A DNA stretch of 64,000 bases from Ornithinibacillus gellani. Lineage in GTDB: Bacteria; Bacillota; Bacilli; Bacillales; Amphibacillaceae. The notes beneath the pieces are model-generated. The model saw nothing but the letters and a program-made list of their open reading frames with translations. It was not told the origin of the DNA and did no database searches. Shown piece by piece: positions 19,321 through 27,325 of this stretch. Made by a program: the position numbers and the translations under genes. Location of the stretch: contig NZ_QTSZ01000049.1 in NCBI RefSeq assembly GCF_003730295.1, forward strand, positions 1 to 64,000, written 5' to 3'. Numbering within the stretch: position 1 is the stretch's first letter; each line of letters begins with the position of its first letter.

Positions 19321-20307
19321 TTAAACTGTTACTTTTTCTGAAAAGTCAATTTCAAATCCCATATCTTCAAGCATTTGTATATCATTATTACTTTCTTGTC
19401 CAGCGGTTGTGAGATAGTCACCAATGAAAATAGAATTAGCTGCAAATAGTCCGAATGGCTGCAGACTTCTTAGGTTTACTTCACGTCCGCCGGAAATGCG
19501 AATTTCCTTTGTTGGATTCATGAAGCGGAACATGCTAAGAACCTTCAAGCAGTACATGGGTGATAATTCATGCGTTCCCTCCAATTTAGTCCCATCAATC
19601 GCGTGTAGGAAATTTACCGGGATGGAATCTGCATCCAGTTCTTTCAATGCTTGTCCCATTTGTACGACATCTTTTTTGTCCTCTTTCATGCCTACAATCA
19701 CACCGGAACAAGGAGAGATACCAACATGTTTTACTTGTTCAACCGTACGGATGCGATCATCATATGTATGACTGGTCGTGATGTTTGGGTGATGGTTTTT
19801 CGATGTATTAATATTGTGATTATAGCGATCCACGCCTGCCTCTTTTAATTTTTCTGCTTGTTCAGGACGTAAGATGCCAAGACATGCACAGATTTTGATT
19901 TCGTGTTTTGCCTTAATTTTTTTTACCGCCGTTGTAACGGTATCCAATTCGCGATTGGTTGGTCCTCTCCCGCTTGCAACAATGCAGTATGTCCCTGCGT
20001 TTAACTCGACAGCTTTCTCGGCTCCGTTGATAATTGTTTCCTTATCAAGCATACGATATTTCTGTATTGGCGCCGTTGATTCGATGGATTGTGCACAATA
20101 ACCGCAGTTTTCCGGACAAAAACCTGTCTTCGTATTAATGATCATATTTAACTTTACTTTATTCCCATAATAATGATGTCGTATTATACGTGCACCTTCC
20201 AATAGCTGTAAAATTTCTTCGTTCGGGCAATCGAGTATAGATAGTGCTTCTTCTTCAATAATTTCATAGCCATTTATGACCTTCCTGGCAAGTATATTCC
20301 AATCCAT
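19321..20307 (-). CDS. bioB: Biotin synthase
   Basis: A radical-SAM enzyme that inserts sulfur into dethiobiotin. The [4Fe-4S] motif CPENCGYCAQS lies near residue 60, followed by the [2Fe-2S] ligand region and the GVIVGMKED and NFLHAIDGT segments typical of BioB. At 328 residues it is full length. GAGGAG precedes the ATG. It lies 10 bp after bioY in one BirA-controlled operon. No other biotin-ring genes are nearby, so uptake and the last synthetic step are paired here. Confidence 0.95.
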   Translation of the reverse strand: MDWNILARKVINGYEIIEEEALSILDCPNEEILQLLEGARIIRHHYYGNKVKLNMIINTKTGFCPENCGYCAQSIESTAPIQKYRMLDKETIINGAEKAVELNAGTYCIVASGRGPTNRELDTVTTAVKKIKAKHEIKICACLGILRPEQAEKLKEAGVDRYNHNINTSKNHHPNITTSHTYDDRIRTVEQVKHVGISPCSGVIVGMKEDKKDVVQMGQALKELDADSIPVNFLHAIDGTKLEGTHELSPMYCLKVLSMFRFMNPTKEIRISGGREVNLRSLQPFGLFAANSIFIGDYLTTAGQESNNDIQMLEDMGFEIDFSEKVTV

Positions 20308-20317
20308 ATTACTCCTC

Positions 20318-20914
20318 CTATGCGCTATTTTTTTCCATCGAGGTCTGATACTTGGTTATTCCACTACGATGTAGACGATAAGCAAGCAGACCAGCAACGA
20401 CAGCTAAAATAATATCTTTCGGTAATGGTGGTAGCATCCATATCCATGCCAATTTATATGTAAATCCTGAGGGAGCCTCGAACCAGAACATATATGCAAG
20501 GTACATTAAGTTTGTCCCAATCAAATAATTTAGTGCTGTTGCAATTAGAGAAGCACTTATATATGACAAGGTTGTTTGTTTCCTTTCAATGATTTTTCCA
20601 GCAATATACGCAATGAAAATAAACGATAATATGAAGCCAAACGTTGGTGATAGGACGGACATCGGGCCGCCTTTAAATTGTGCAAAAACTGGTACACCAA
20701 CCAATCCGAGCATCATGTACACGAACATGGAAAATGCACCTAGTCTGCTGCCTAAAACAAGACCTGCCAATACAGCAAAAAAAGTTTGTAACGTAATTGG
20801 TACGCCACCAACAGCTAATCCTGGGATGATGCTTGTAATATTAGCTCCGATTGCAGTTAGAGCTACGAATAAGCTGCCGAGTGTTAAGTTAAGCGGTGTG
20901 AATCTATTTTTCAT
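20318..20914 (-). CDS. bioY: Biotin transporter substrate-binding protein BioY
   Basis: 198 residues, six predicted helices and the BioY features: LTLGSLFVALTAIGANI, VPITLQTFFAVLAGLVLGSR and a GGPMSVLSPTFGF loop. BioY is the S-component of the ECF biotin transporter. Its ribosome site is within a run of nine G, an unusual homopolymer that could vary in length. It is first in the operon behind the BirA operator. Confidence 0.94.
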   Translation of the reverse strand: MKNRFTPLNLTLGSLFVALTAIGANITSIIPGLAVGGVPITLQTFFAVLAGLVLGSRLGAFSMFVYMMLGLVGVPVFAQFKGGPMSVLSPTFGFILSFIFIAYIAGKIIERKQTTLSYISASLIATALNYLIGTNLMYLAYMFWFEAPSGFTYKLAWIWMLPPLPKDIILAVVAGLLAYRLHRSGITKYQTSMEKNSA

Positions 20915-20936
20915 TTTTACCCCCCCCCTTAATTTT

Positions 20937-20968
20937 ATTGTTAACCTCTATTATTTATGGTTAACAAT
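20937..20968 (-). promoter_or_regulatory. BirA operator of bioY-bioB
   Basis: TTGTTAACC at 20938 and GGTTAACAA at 20959 are exact inverted halves separated by 12 bp, matching the Firmicute BirA operator. BirA with biotinyl-AMP should repress bioYB when biotin is plentiful. Confidence 0.93.
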
Positions 20969-21256
20969 AATGGTAGAATATCATAAGATTTTCCGGAACA
21001 CAATATGTAGTTGATAACTTATGACGAGGAAAAGTTTGTACTTCTTCAATCAAGATAACTGGTATTGCACGTGAAATTAAACCATGAAAGGGAGTGCAGT
21101 GATCATATTGGAATGTGACATGCACAATCCAATATCATGCGAAGGGGAGTAAATGCTAAGGTAACATTTTTAAATAGTAGTTTTATAAATGGTGAGCAGG
21201 GAAAAATATTTACATGATAAAAAAACTTTGTGAATTCAAGTGGAAGGAAGGATTAC

Positions 21257-21952
21257 ATGAAGAAAAAAATCATCATGATTGGGCTTATTTCCTTCGTTCT
21301 TTTGTTGGCTGCTTGCCAGAAGGATAATCAGACCGAATCAAATGATCATACGAATCAGTCCGATCAGACTACTTCAGATGAAATGGAATCTGGAGAGGAG
21401 ACAGACGAGGCAGGGAACAATTCTAGTCCGGACACAGGTGATATGGAAGATACATCAGATGAGGAAGAAGCAGATGACCAATCGAATGATTCTGACAAGG
21501 AATCTCAAGATGCCAGTAACGTAAAAGAAGAGAATTTTTCAAGTGAACAAGAAGCGATTGATGCAGTAGGAGACTATGAAACGGTTGAACAAACGAATAC
21601 AGATTTGGGTTATGGAATGAAGGCGCTCACCGAAGGAGCTGCTGGACATGAATATGTTTCGTGGAATGAAGGAAAATGGTTATTTGTCATTGACTTCCCT
21701 TTGGATTCACAATATGCCATTGATGAATATGAGGATGGAACAGATATGGCAAAATCTATTGTAGAATATTTGGAGCGTCATATGCTTCCACCGCCTGAAC
21801 AACGTGGTGTAGTAAAAATAAGCGGATTTAAAGACAGTGCTGAAACAACGATACGTTGGCAAAAAGGGAAAACTGTATATGAAATTAATCATCAAGCCAA
21901 TGATCCCATGGAAACATTAGAAATTGCAGTCGATTACGAGTCCAACAACTAA
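21257..21952 (+). CDS. Lipoprotein with acidic low-complexity linker
   Basis: About 231 residues. A signal peptide ends in the lipobox LLAAC, so the mature N-terminal Cys would carry the lipid. Next comes a linker of about 75 residues made almost wholly of D, E, S, N, Q and T, then a globular domain from FSSEQEAIDAVGDYE to the end. The acidic linker fits a protein outside the membrane of a salt-tolerant organism. ATG at 21257 follows GGAAGGA. The function is not recognised. Confidence 0.78.
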   Translation: MKKKIIMIGLISFVLLLAACQKDNQTESNDHTNQSDQTTSDEMESGEETDEAGNNSSPDTGDMEDTSDEEEADDQSNDSDKESQDASNVKEENFSSEQEAIDAVGDYETVEQTNTDLGYGMKALTEGAAGHEYVSWNEGKWLFVIDFPLDSQYAIDEYEDGTDMAKSIVEYLERHMLPPPEQRGVVKISGFKDSAETTIRWQKGKTVYEINHQANDPMETLEIAVDYESNN

Positions 21953-21960
21953 ATATAAAA

Positions 21961-22006
21961 CAAACAATGAAAGATATGGTGTGAAAGCTATATCTTTCAT
22001 TGTTTG
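21961..22006. terminator. Bidirectional terminator between convergent genes
   Basis: CAAACAATGAAAGATAT pairs perfectly with ATATCTTTCATTGTTTG. It separates the plus-strand lipoprotein gene from the minus-strand YutF-like gene. Confidence 0.85.
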
Positions 22007-22017
22007 ATAGGGCTAGT

Positions 22018-22788
22018 TTACATATGTTTAATCCACTCTTGTAAACGTTGGACATGATAGGTAGGTTGTACATCAAGATTTGGCAAGGCTTCAAAAGGGG
22101 TAACCCCAGTGAATACCATTAATGTATCGATTCCTGCGTTGATACCGGCACAAATATCCGTATGATAATTATCCCCGACCATTAAAGTTTCCTCTTTTGA
22201 TAGACCTAAAATAGATAAAGCTTCTTCCATAATAATGGACTCTGGTTTCCCGATGAATAAGGGCTCTACCCCTGTACTTACAGTAACCACACTTGTTAGG
22301 GCACCATTTCCTGGCAGCAGACCACGCTCTGTCGGGATTGCAACATCCCCGTTTGTGGAAATGAAGGTTGCTCCAGCTCGAACAGCAAGTACAGCTTTCG
22401 CATACTTTTCATAACTGATCTCCCGGTCAATACCGACAATTACGTAATCCGGATTTTCATCCGTTAGCGTAAACCCATTTTCCTGAAGGGCAGACATGAT
22501 CCCCTTCTCACCAATGACGTAACAACGGGCATTTTCATTATTCTTTTTTATATAATTCGCAGTCGCTAAACTAGTTGTAACCACCTGGTCTGGTGTACAA
22601 ATGATTCCCATTTCATTTAAAGCATTCGAAACAGCTGAGCGCGTTTTGGAAGAATTGTTCGTTACGAATAAATAAGGGATATTTTTATTTACTAATGTAC
22701 GGATAAATTCTACCGCTGATTCAATCACTTCCGTTCCACGATACATCGTTCCATCCAAATCAATTAAATAACCTTTATATGTCTTCAT
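22018..22788 (-). CDS. yutF: HAD-IIA-family phosphatase, YutF-like
   Basis: 256 residues. The HAD motifs are present: nucleophile DLDGT near the N-terminus, motif II FVTNNSS, a cap domain, the Lys of FIGKPES and motif III VGDNYHTDI. The order fits the NagD-like HAD-IIA subgroup, which includes Bacillus YutF and acts on small sugar or nucleotide phosphates. ATG at 22788 is preferred over the preceding GTG because of spacing to GAGGAA. The substrate is unknown. Confidence 0.87.
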   Translation of the reverse strand: MKTYKGYLIDLDGTMYRGTEVIESAVEFIRTLVNKNIPYLFVTNNSSKTRSAVSNALNEMGIICTPDQVVTTSLATANYIKKNNENARCYVIGEKGIMSALQENGFTLTDENPDYVIVGIDREISYEKYAKAVLAVRAGATFISTNGDVAIPTERGLLPGNGALTSVVTVSTGVEPLFIGKPESIIMEEALSILGLSKEETLMVGDNYHTDICAGINAGIDTLMVFTGVTPFEALPNLDVQPTYHVQRLQEWIKHM

Positions 22789-22814
22789 CACATTTCCTCG
22801 TTTCTATTTCAGTC

Positions 22815-22972
22815 ATCACAGATTAACTGGCTGTAAGCTTCCCCACATCAAGAATTGTTGTTGCTAAAAGAATAGTAAGTGGAGGGGCAACAGCCAGTAA
22901 AGGCCTGATTGGTTCAACTAACAATCAGTGGTTGAAGTGCGTAAACCCCCACTGATTGAAGTTTCACTTTAT
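22815..22972 (+). repeat. Dispersed two-hairpin element, copy R4a
   Basis: A nearly full copy with sequence drift in hairpin 1 (CTTCCCCAC against GTGGAGGGG) and a weakened hairpin 2 (AATCAGTGG against CCACTGATT). Its right TTTAT is shared with the following partial copy R4b. Confidence 0.9.
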
Positions 22973-23050
22973 CACAGATTAACTGGCTGTAAGCCCCCAC
23001 ATCAATAATTGTTGTTGATCACAAGAATAGTAAGTGGAGTTTCACTTTAT
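22968..23050 (+). repeat. Dispersed two-hairpin element, deleted copy R4b
   Basis: Left arm and loop of hairpin 1 followed directly by the terminal GTTTCACTTTAT; the linker and hairpin 2 are deleted. The junction falls in AAGTGGAGTTTCAC. It is bounded by TTTAT on both sides. The remaining ~170 bp to the next gene contain only promoter-like AT-rich sequence. Confidence 0.85.
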
Positions 23051-23218
23051 AAGACAATTATAGCAAGTAAATTCATATCATTCACTTGAATGATAAAGAA
23101 TCCATTTTCATAGAAATATCTAATGTAAAGAATCATCAATTAATAGATACTTGTTATATTATGTATAAGGTATACTGTAAATGATGAAGGATTAGCTGGA
23201 AAGGGTTGCGTTGGAAAA

Positions 23219-24358
23219 ATGGGGATGATTTTTGGTGTTTTATTTATTTTGTTCGTCTATGGAAGCGTGAATTATTATATTGCTGGAAGATTATATCGTT
23301 GGCTTTGTCTGCTATTTCCATCTGTAAATAAAACACTTTATATGGGTGTTTATGCGTTGATTGCTATGACTTTGGTGATTTCCTTTATGCCTCTTGATTT
23401 TGTTGGGAAACATCTAATTAATTGGATTGGCGCTTATTGGATGGGGATTTTCATCTATTTATTTATCTTTCTAATTTTGACTGATTTATTGTTATTTATC
23501 GGAAGTGGCGTGAAGATCATCCCGAACCCAATACCAGTCCGTGTTCGTTTTTATACAGGCCTGGCTGTCGTGTTATTAACAACTGCTTTCGTTGGGTATG
23601 GCATATTTCATGCTCATCAGCTTAAACATGTTTCTTATGAGGTTCAATTAAAAGAAGACACGTTATCCAAGGATGTAAAAGTCGTTTTGATAAGTGATTT
23701 GCATTTGGGGGCTGTGAATTCTGAAAAATATCTGGAGGACATCGTGAAAAGCATAAACGATTTGAAACCAGATATTGTAACGATGGCAGGGGATATATTT
23801 AATGATAATTTTAACGAAATAAAAGATCCGGAGAAGGCCATGGACATGCTCAAGCAAATTTCGACGACGTATGGTGTTTATGCAAGTCTTGGAAACCATG
23901 ATGCCGGAAAAACGTTCAATGAAATGGTCCGATTCCTGGGAAAAAGTAATATCAAGCTACTGAAGGATGAGTATGTAGTTATCGATGAACAACTCATATT
24001 GATTGGGCGGGTAGACCCATCGCCAATTGGTGGTTTTGACGGACTGGAGCGGAAAGAAATAAAGGATATCCTGTCCACTATTGATGATAAAAATATGCCC
24101 ATTGTCGTAATGGATCATACCCCATCCAATCTGGAACAGTACGATGAGCATATTGATTTAGTACTGTCCGGTCACACACATAAGGGGCAAATCTTTCCGG
24201 GAAATCTCATTACCAATCTTTTGTTTGAAGTAGATTATGGACATGATCAAAAAAACGCTGATCGTCCGCAAATTATCGTAACATCTGGCGTTGGAACTTG
24301 GGGAATGCCCATGCGAGTCGGATCCGACCGTGAAATTGTTAGTATCACATTGCGTTAA
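23219..24358 (+). CDS. Membrane-anchored metallophosphoesterase
   Basis: 379 residues with four hydrophobic helices in the first ~145 and a calcineurin-type domain after. The metal-binding motifs are ISDLHLG, AGDIFND, LGNHD, MDHTP and SGHTHKGQ. This resembles YkuE/YaeI-type enzymes but has extra N-terminal helices. The catalytic domain would face outward if the helix count is right. The substrate is unknown; lipid or nucleotide phosphoesters are possible. Confidence 0.87.
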   Translation: MGMIFGVLFILFVYGSVNYYIAGRLYRWLCLLFPSVNKTLYMGVYALIAMTLVISFMPLDFVGKHLINWIGAYWMGIFIYLFIFLILTDLLLFIGSGVKIIPNPIPVRVRFYTGLAVVLLTTAFVGYGIFHAHQLKHVSYEVQLKEDTLSKDVKVVLISDLHLGAVNSEKYLEDIVKSINDLKPDIVTMAGDIFNDNFNEIKDPEKAMDMLKQISTTYGVYASLGNHDAGKTFNEMVRFLGKSNIKLLKDEYVVIDEQLILIGRVDPSPIGGFDGLERKEIKDILSTIDDKNMPIVVMDHTPSNLEQYDEHIDLVLSGHTHKGQIFPGNLITNLLFEVDYGHDQKNADRPQIIVTSGVGTWGMPMRVGSDREIVSITLR

Positions 24359-24462
24359 CGAGTTAAGATTAGTGGTGAGATATTAAATAAAGGTAGTCAT
24401 CCAATCGATTATAATGTGGAAAACAAACATATAACGATATGCATTAATTAGGGGAGATACAA

Positions 24463-24987
24463 TTGAAAATCAGACTTTCAGAGTACAATGAAAACTGGGT
24501 TGGTATGTTTGAGGAAGAAGCTCGTTTTTTGAGTGAGGTGTTCGGGGATGAAGTAATCAAGTTTGAACATTTTGGTAGTACTTCTGTTAAAGGCATGAAT
24601 GCAAAGCCTGTTATTGACATTATGTGCCTCGTTAAAGAAATACATAAAATTGATATGTATAATGCGCAAATGCATTCGCTTGGATATGATGTTGCCGGGG
24701 AATGGGGGATACAAGGTAGGCGTTTATTTCGTAAAGGTGGAGAGAATAGAACCCATCACATCCATGTTTACCAGGTCAATCATCCTCAAATTGAACGCCA
24801 TTTAGTTTTTAGAGATTATCTTAGAAGCCATCCCGATGAAATGGAGCGATATAAGCAATTGAAAAATGAATTAGCCCAAAAATATGACGATACAGCTTAT
24901 TACAGTAAAGCAAAGAAACCTTTTCTCAGTGAAATGGAACAACGGGCATTGAAATGGTCTGAAGAAGGGAAAAAACAATCCCGTTAA
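24463..24987 (+). CDS. GrpB-family nucleotidyltransferase-fold protein
   Basis: 174 residues matching the GrpB/UPF0157 family: EYNENWVGMFEEEA, FEHFGSTSVKGMNAKPVIDIM, RTHHIHVYQ and FRDYLRSHPDEMERY. The GSTSV and DIM parts resemble the active site of nucleotidyltransferases; some family members are fused to dephospho-CoA kinase. The start is TTG, with AGGGGAGA seven bases upstream. It stands alone. Confidence 0.88.
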   Translation: MKIRLSEYNENWVGMFEEEARFLSEVFGDEVIKFEHFGSTSVKGMNAKPVIDIMCLVKEIHKIDMYNAQMHSLGYDVAGEWGIQGRRLFRKGGENRTHHIHVYQVNHPQIERHLVFRDYLRSHPDEMERYKQLKNELAQKYDDTAYYSKAKKPFLSEMEQRALKWSEEGKKQSR

Positions 24988-25130
24988 AATACCAAGAAGA
25001 GATTTACTGTTCAAGTAAGGCAAGAAGTTCCAAACCAAAGCTTCGGTCAATAGAGATTAATTACCGCGGGAAGTATTAGAAAATACAGGAGAAATGAGTG
25101 ATAAGTTTTAAATCAAGATAAAGAACTTAG

Positions 25131-25167
25131 TGATTAGGGGATCCATGGAATGAGGATTCCCTAATCA
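25131..25167. terminator. Hairpin between convergent genes
   Basis: TGATTAGGG...ATCC pairs with GGAT...CCCTAATCA. There is no strong T-run, so it is a weak terminator candidate or an RNA-stabilising hairpin. The rest of 24988-25215 shows no gene. Confidence 0.5.
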
Positions 25168-25215
25168 TATGAAAATGATGTAACAATACATTACCTAACA
25201 TTAAAAAGTAGGTTA

Positions 25216-26052
25216 TTAATCTTGTTTACTTAGTGCTCTAATTGGCTCTAAAGCAATTTTTTCAATGGCGTAGGCTACACCACTTTTGTTATTTGTTCGT
25301 GTTTGGAAGTCTGCTACAGCCTTTACTTCAGGAATGGCATTACCCATTGCAACACCGCATCCGGCATAGGTAATCATCGATAAATCATTCCCATTATCCC
25401 CGATACACATGACTTCCTCTTGTTTAATTCCAAGTTTGTTTGCCAGATTTTTTACAGCATTTCCCTTGCTTGCGCTTGGGTGAACAAATTCAAGGAAATA
25501 GGGTGCACTCTGCACAACGGTATAAGTTTCCTGAATGTCTTTTGGCAGGGATCGTATCGTTTCCGTTAGCTTGATCGGTTTATCAATATACATAATTTTT
25601 GGTATCGATAGATCTTGAGGAATATCTTTTATTTCACGATAATATAAAGGGATTTTGTTTAAATAGGTTTCTACCACCGTATATTCGCTAATATTGGAAT
25701 TTGGTGTATAGAGGCTCTCTATATCAAAGAAATGCATTGGTGTATTTAATTCCAAACTGAGGCCGTATAATTTCACCAAGTCATTATGTCCAAGAGATAA
25801 TTCAGATATAATATCACCATTCTTAGTCGCTTGTACAAATGCTCCGTTATAGGCAATGGCATAATCCTCAGCTTCATTCAAATCCAGTACTTCAATATAG
25901 CTGCGCATACCCCCAATTGGTCGCCCAGAACATAGGACTATTTTTATACCTAGCTTTTTAGCTTCTGTAATTGTGCTTTTTACATCTTCTGGTACTTGAT
26001 GGTAATCATTAATTAATGTTCCGTCAATATCTATCGCGATTAATTTATACAT
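25216..26052 (-). CDS. Cof-type HAD-IIB phosphatase
   Basis: 278 residues. Motif I is AIDIDGTLIND, motif II is LCSGRP, the Lys lies in HPSASKGNAV and motif III is CIGDNGNDLSMI, with the large alpha/beta cap of the Cof subfamily between II and III. Members dephosphorylate sugar phosphates or flavin precursors; the specificity is not readable. ATG at 26052 follows GGAGA; upstream codons would precede that site. Confidence 0.9.
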   Translation of the reverse strand: MYKLIAIDIDGTLINDYHQVPEDVKSTITEAKKLGIKIVLCSGRPIGGMRSYIEVLDLNEAEDYAIAYNGAFVQATKNGDIISELSLGHNDLVKLYGLSLELNTPMHFFDIESLYTPNSNISEYTVVETYLNKIPLYYREIKDIPQDLSIPKIMYIDKPIKLTETIRSLPKDIQETYTVVQSAPYFLEFVHPSASKGNAVKNLANKLGIKQEEVMCIGDNGNDLSMITYAGCGVAMGNAIPEVKAVADFQTRTNNKSGVAYAIEKIALEPIRALSKQD

Positions 26053-26244
26053 ATATATTCTCCAATCTCTCGTTGTCCCCATCATTATACGACATTATAC
26101 GGATTTTCACATGGAAAGGGCTGTAGTTTCTTTTTAGCAAAGCGAATTTGGATTGATTAGATTTGCAGATATCGGAGTTACAGCATTAATGAACTAAATT
26201 AGCTGAAAAGTTATAAGCGTGATGTATGTATTGAGATAATACAT

Positions 26245-26275
26245 AAAAAAGCTGCACCCCTATATGGATGCAGCC
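26245..26275 (-). terminator. Terminator of the HMA-Ric operon
   Basis: On the minus strand GGCTGCATCC and GGGGTGCAGC form a stem followed by six T. It lies about 30 bp after the last HMA gene. Confidence 0.88.
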
Positions 26276-26305
26276 TGGATTCTATGGAAAATAAGGTGAG
26301 TTATA

Positions 26306-26539
26306 TTAAGCGGGTTTTACTTTTGACTTGATGATGGGATAGCCTAAGTCTTCAATGGCCTTTTCAATTTGTTCGATGGCTATTGTATCAGCATTGAAAT
26401 CTGCTTTGACCTTGCTAGCGTTGAACATCACCTTTACACTATCCTTTTCAATGCCTTCCAACCCTGTTACCGCTTTTTCAATCTTTTGTAAGCATGATGG
26501 GCAGGATAAGGCTTCTAATTGAATCATTGCTTTTTGCAT
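26306..26539 (-). CDS. Heavy-metal-associated (HMA) domain protein, copy 1
   Basis: A 77-residue single-domain protein with the metal-binding CPSC in LSCPSCLQKIEKAV and a ferredoxin-like fold pattern ending in EDLGYPI. It resembles CopZ-type chaperones, but the loop is CPSC where copper chaperones usually have MxCxxC. About 83% of residues match copy 2 at 26903. It is last in the HMA-Ric-HMA operon. The neighbouring P-type ATPase lacks its own HMA domain, so this may serve it in trans; that is inference. Confidence 0.88.
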   Translation of the reverse strand: MQKAMIQLEALSCPSCLQKIEKAVTGLEGIEKDSVKVMFNASKVKADFNADTIAIEQIEKAIEDLGYPIIKSKVKPA

Positions 26540-26560
26540 GGTAGATTTCTCCTTTCTTTG

Positions 26561-26866
26561 TTAGGCATAATAAGCTTCTTCTGCTTCGAGCAACATATGA
26601 TATACACCTGCGTATGTTTCGCAAACATCGTCAGGAACTGTATAATGGTCTGTTATTTTCCGTAACTGCTTAAATGCTTCATCTAAATCTGGCTTCTTGG
26701 TTCCAGATGCCTTTACTTTTTCATTCATGGATTCAAAAATTTCTCGGACTTCAAATGCTTCTGGATGATTTTTACCATGGGCCCGCGTAATAGCAGTTGT
26801 GAATAAATCTAATTTCTCAAAGTGATTGTTTGTAAAATCATGAAATGTTGCAGTTTGTTCTGTCAT
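26561..26866 (-). CDS. Short Ric/ScdA-like hemerythrin-type di-iron protein
   Basis: A 101-residue helical protein with spaced His and Glu residues (FHDFTNNHFEKLD, RAHGKNHPEAFEV, ITDHYTVPDDVCETYAGVYH), like the small Ric family named for repair of iron-sulfur clusters after oxidative or nitrosative damage. It is shorter than full ScdA/RIC (about 220 residues) and lacks the N-terminal ScdA domain. It sits between two HMA genes behind an FNR-type promoter, consistent with oxygen or NO control. Confidence 0.75.
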   Translation of the reverse strand: MTEQTATFHDFTNNHFEKLDLFTTAITRAHGKNHPEAFEVREIFESMNEKVKASGTKKPDLDEAFKQLRKITDHYTVPDDVCETYAGVYHMLLEAEEAYYA

Positions 26867-26902
26867 GGCTATTTCCTTCTTTCTATTGTAATCAACCTTC
26901 TA

Positions 26903-27136
26903 TTAAGCAGATTTTACTTTGGATTTGATGATAGGGTATCCAAGATCTTCAATTGCTTTTTCTATTTGTTCGATAGATATCGCTTTGGAATTGAAATCCG
27001 TTTTTACTTTACTAGCGTTGAACATTATCTTTACACTATCTTTTTCAATTCCATTTAAACCTTTTACCGCATTTTCAATCTTTTGCAGGCAGGAGGGACA
27101 TGCGAGTGTTTCTAATTGGATGGTTGCTTTTTGCAT
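26903..27136 (-). CDS. Heavy-metal-associated (HMA) domain protein, copy 2
   Basis: A 77-residue paralogue of copy 1 with the same CPSC site and only about 13 substitutions, implying a recent duplication around the ric-like gene. AAGGAG precedes the ATG. It is first in the operon, directly downstream of an FNR-type promoter. Confidence 0.88.
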   Translation of the reverse strand: MQKATIQLETLACPSCLQKIENAVKGLNGIEKDSVKIMFNASKVKTDFNSKAISIEQIEKAIEDLGYPIIKSKVKSA

Positions 27137-27192
27137 TTGTATCTACTCCTTTATATAAATTGGTTTATTGTTTGTTTCTTGATTACAATTCA

Positions 27193-27234
27193 AGTATAGC
27201 GCGAATTCATTTATAAATAATTGACCTGCGTCAA
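27193..27234 (-). promoter_or_regulatory. FNR/CRP-type promoter of HMA-Ric operon
   Basis: On the minus strand TTGACGCAGGTCAA (27221-27234) is a palindromic box TTGAC-N4-GTCAA, and TATACT lies at 27193-27198. The box centre is 32 bp from the -10 centre, placing it near -41.5, the class II activation position for FNR/CRP proteins. The same box, spacing and a shared TATACTTGAAT occur before the P-type ATPase gene. Which regulator binds is not known. Confidence 0.75.
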
Positions 27235-27325
27235 GTTTTACTCTTTTTATTCATCTTTTTTTGTAGCGGTGAATGATGTGTAGGCTTTGACCTTTTGTTT
27301 TGTGAAAGTAACTGCTTTTTTCTGC

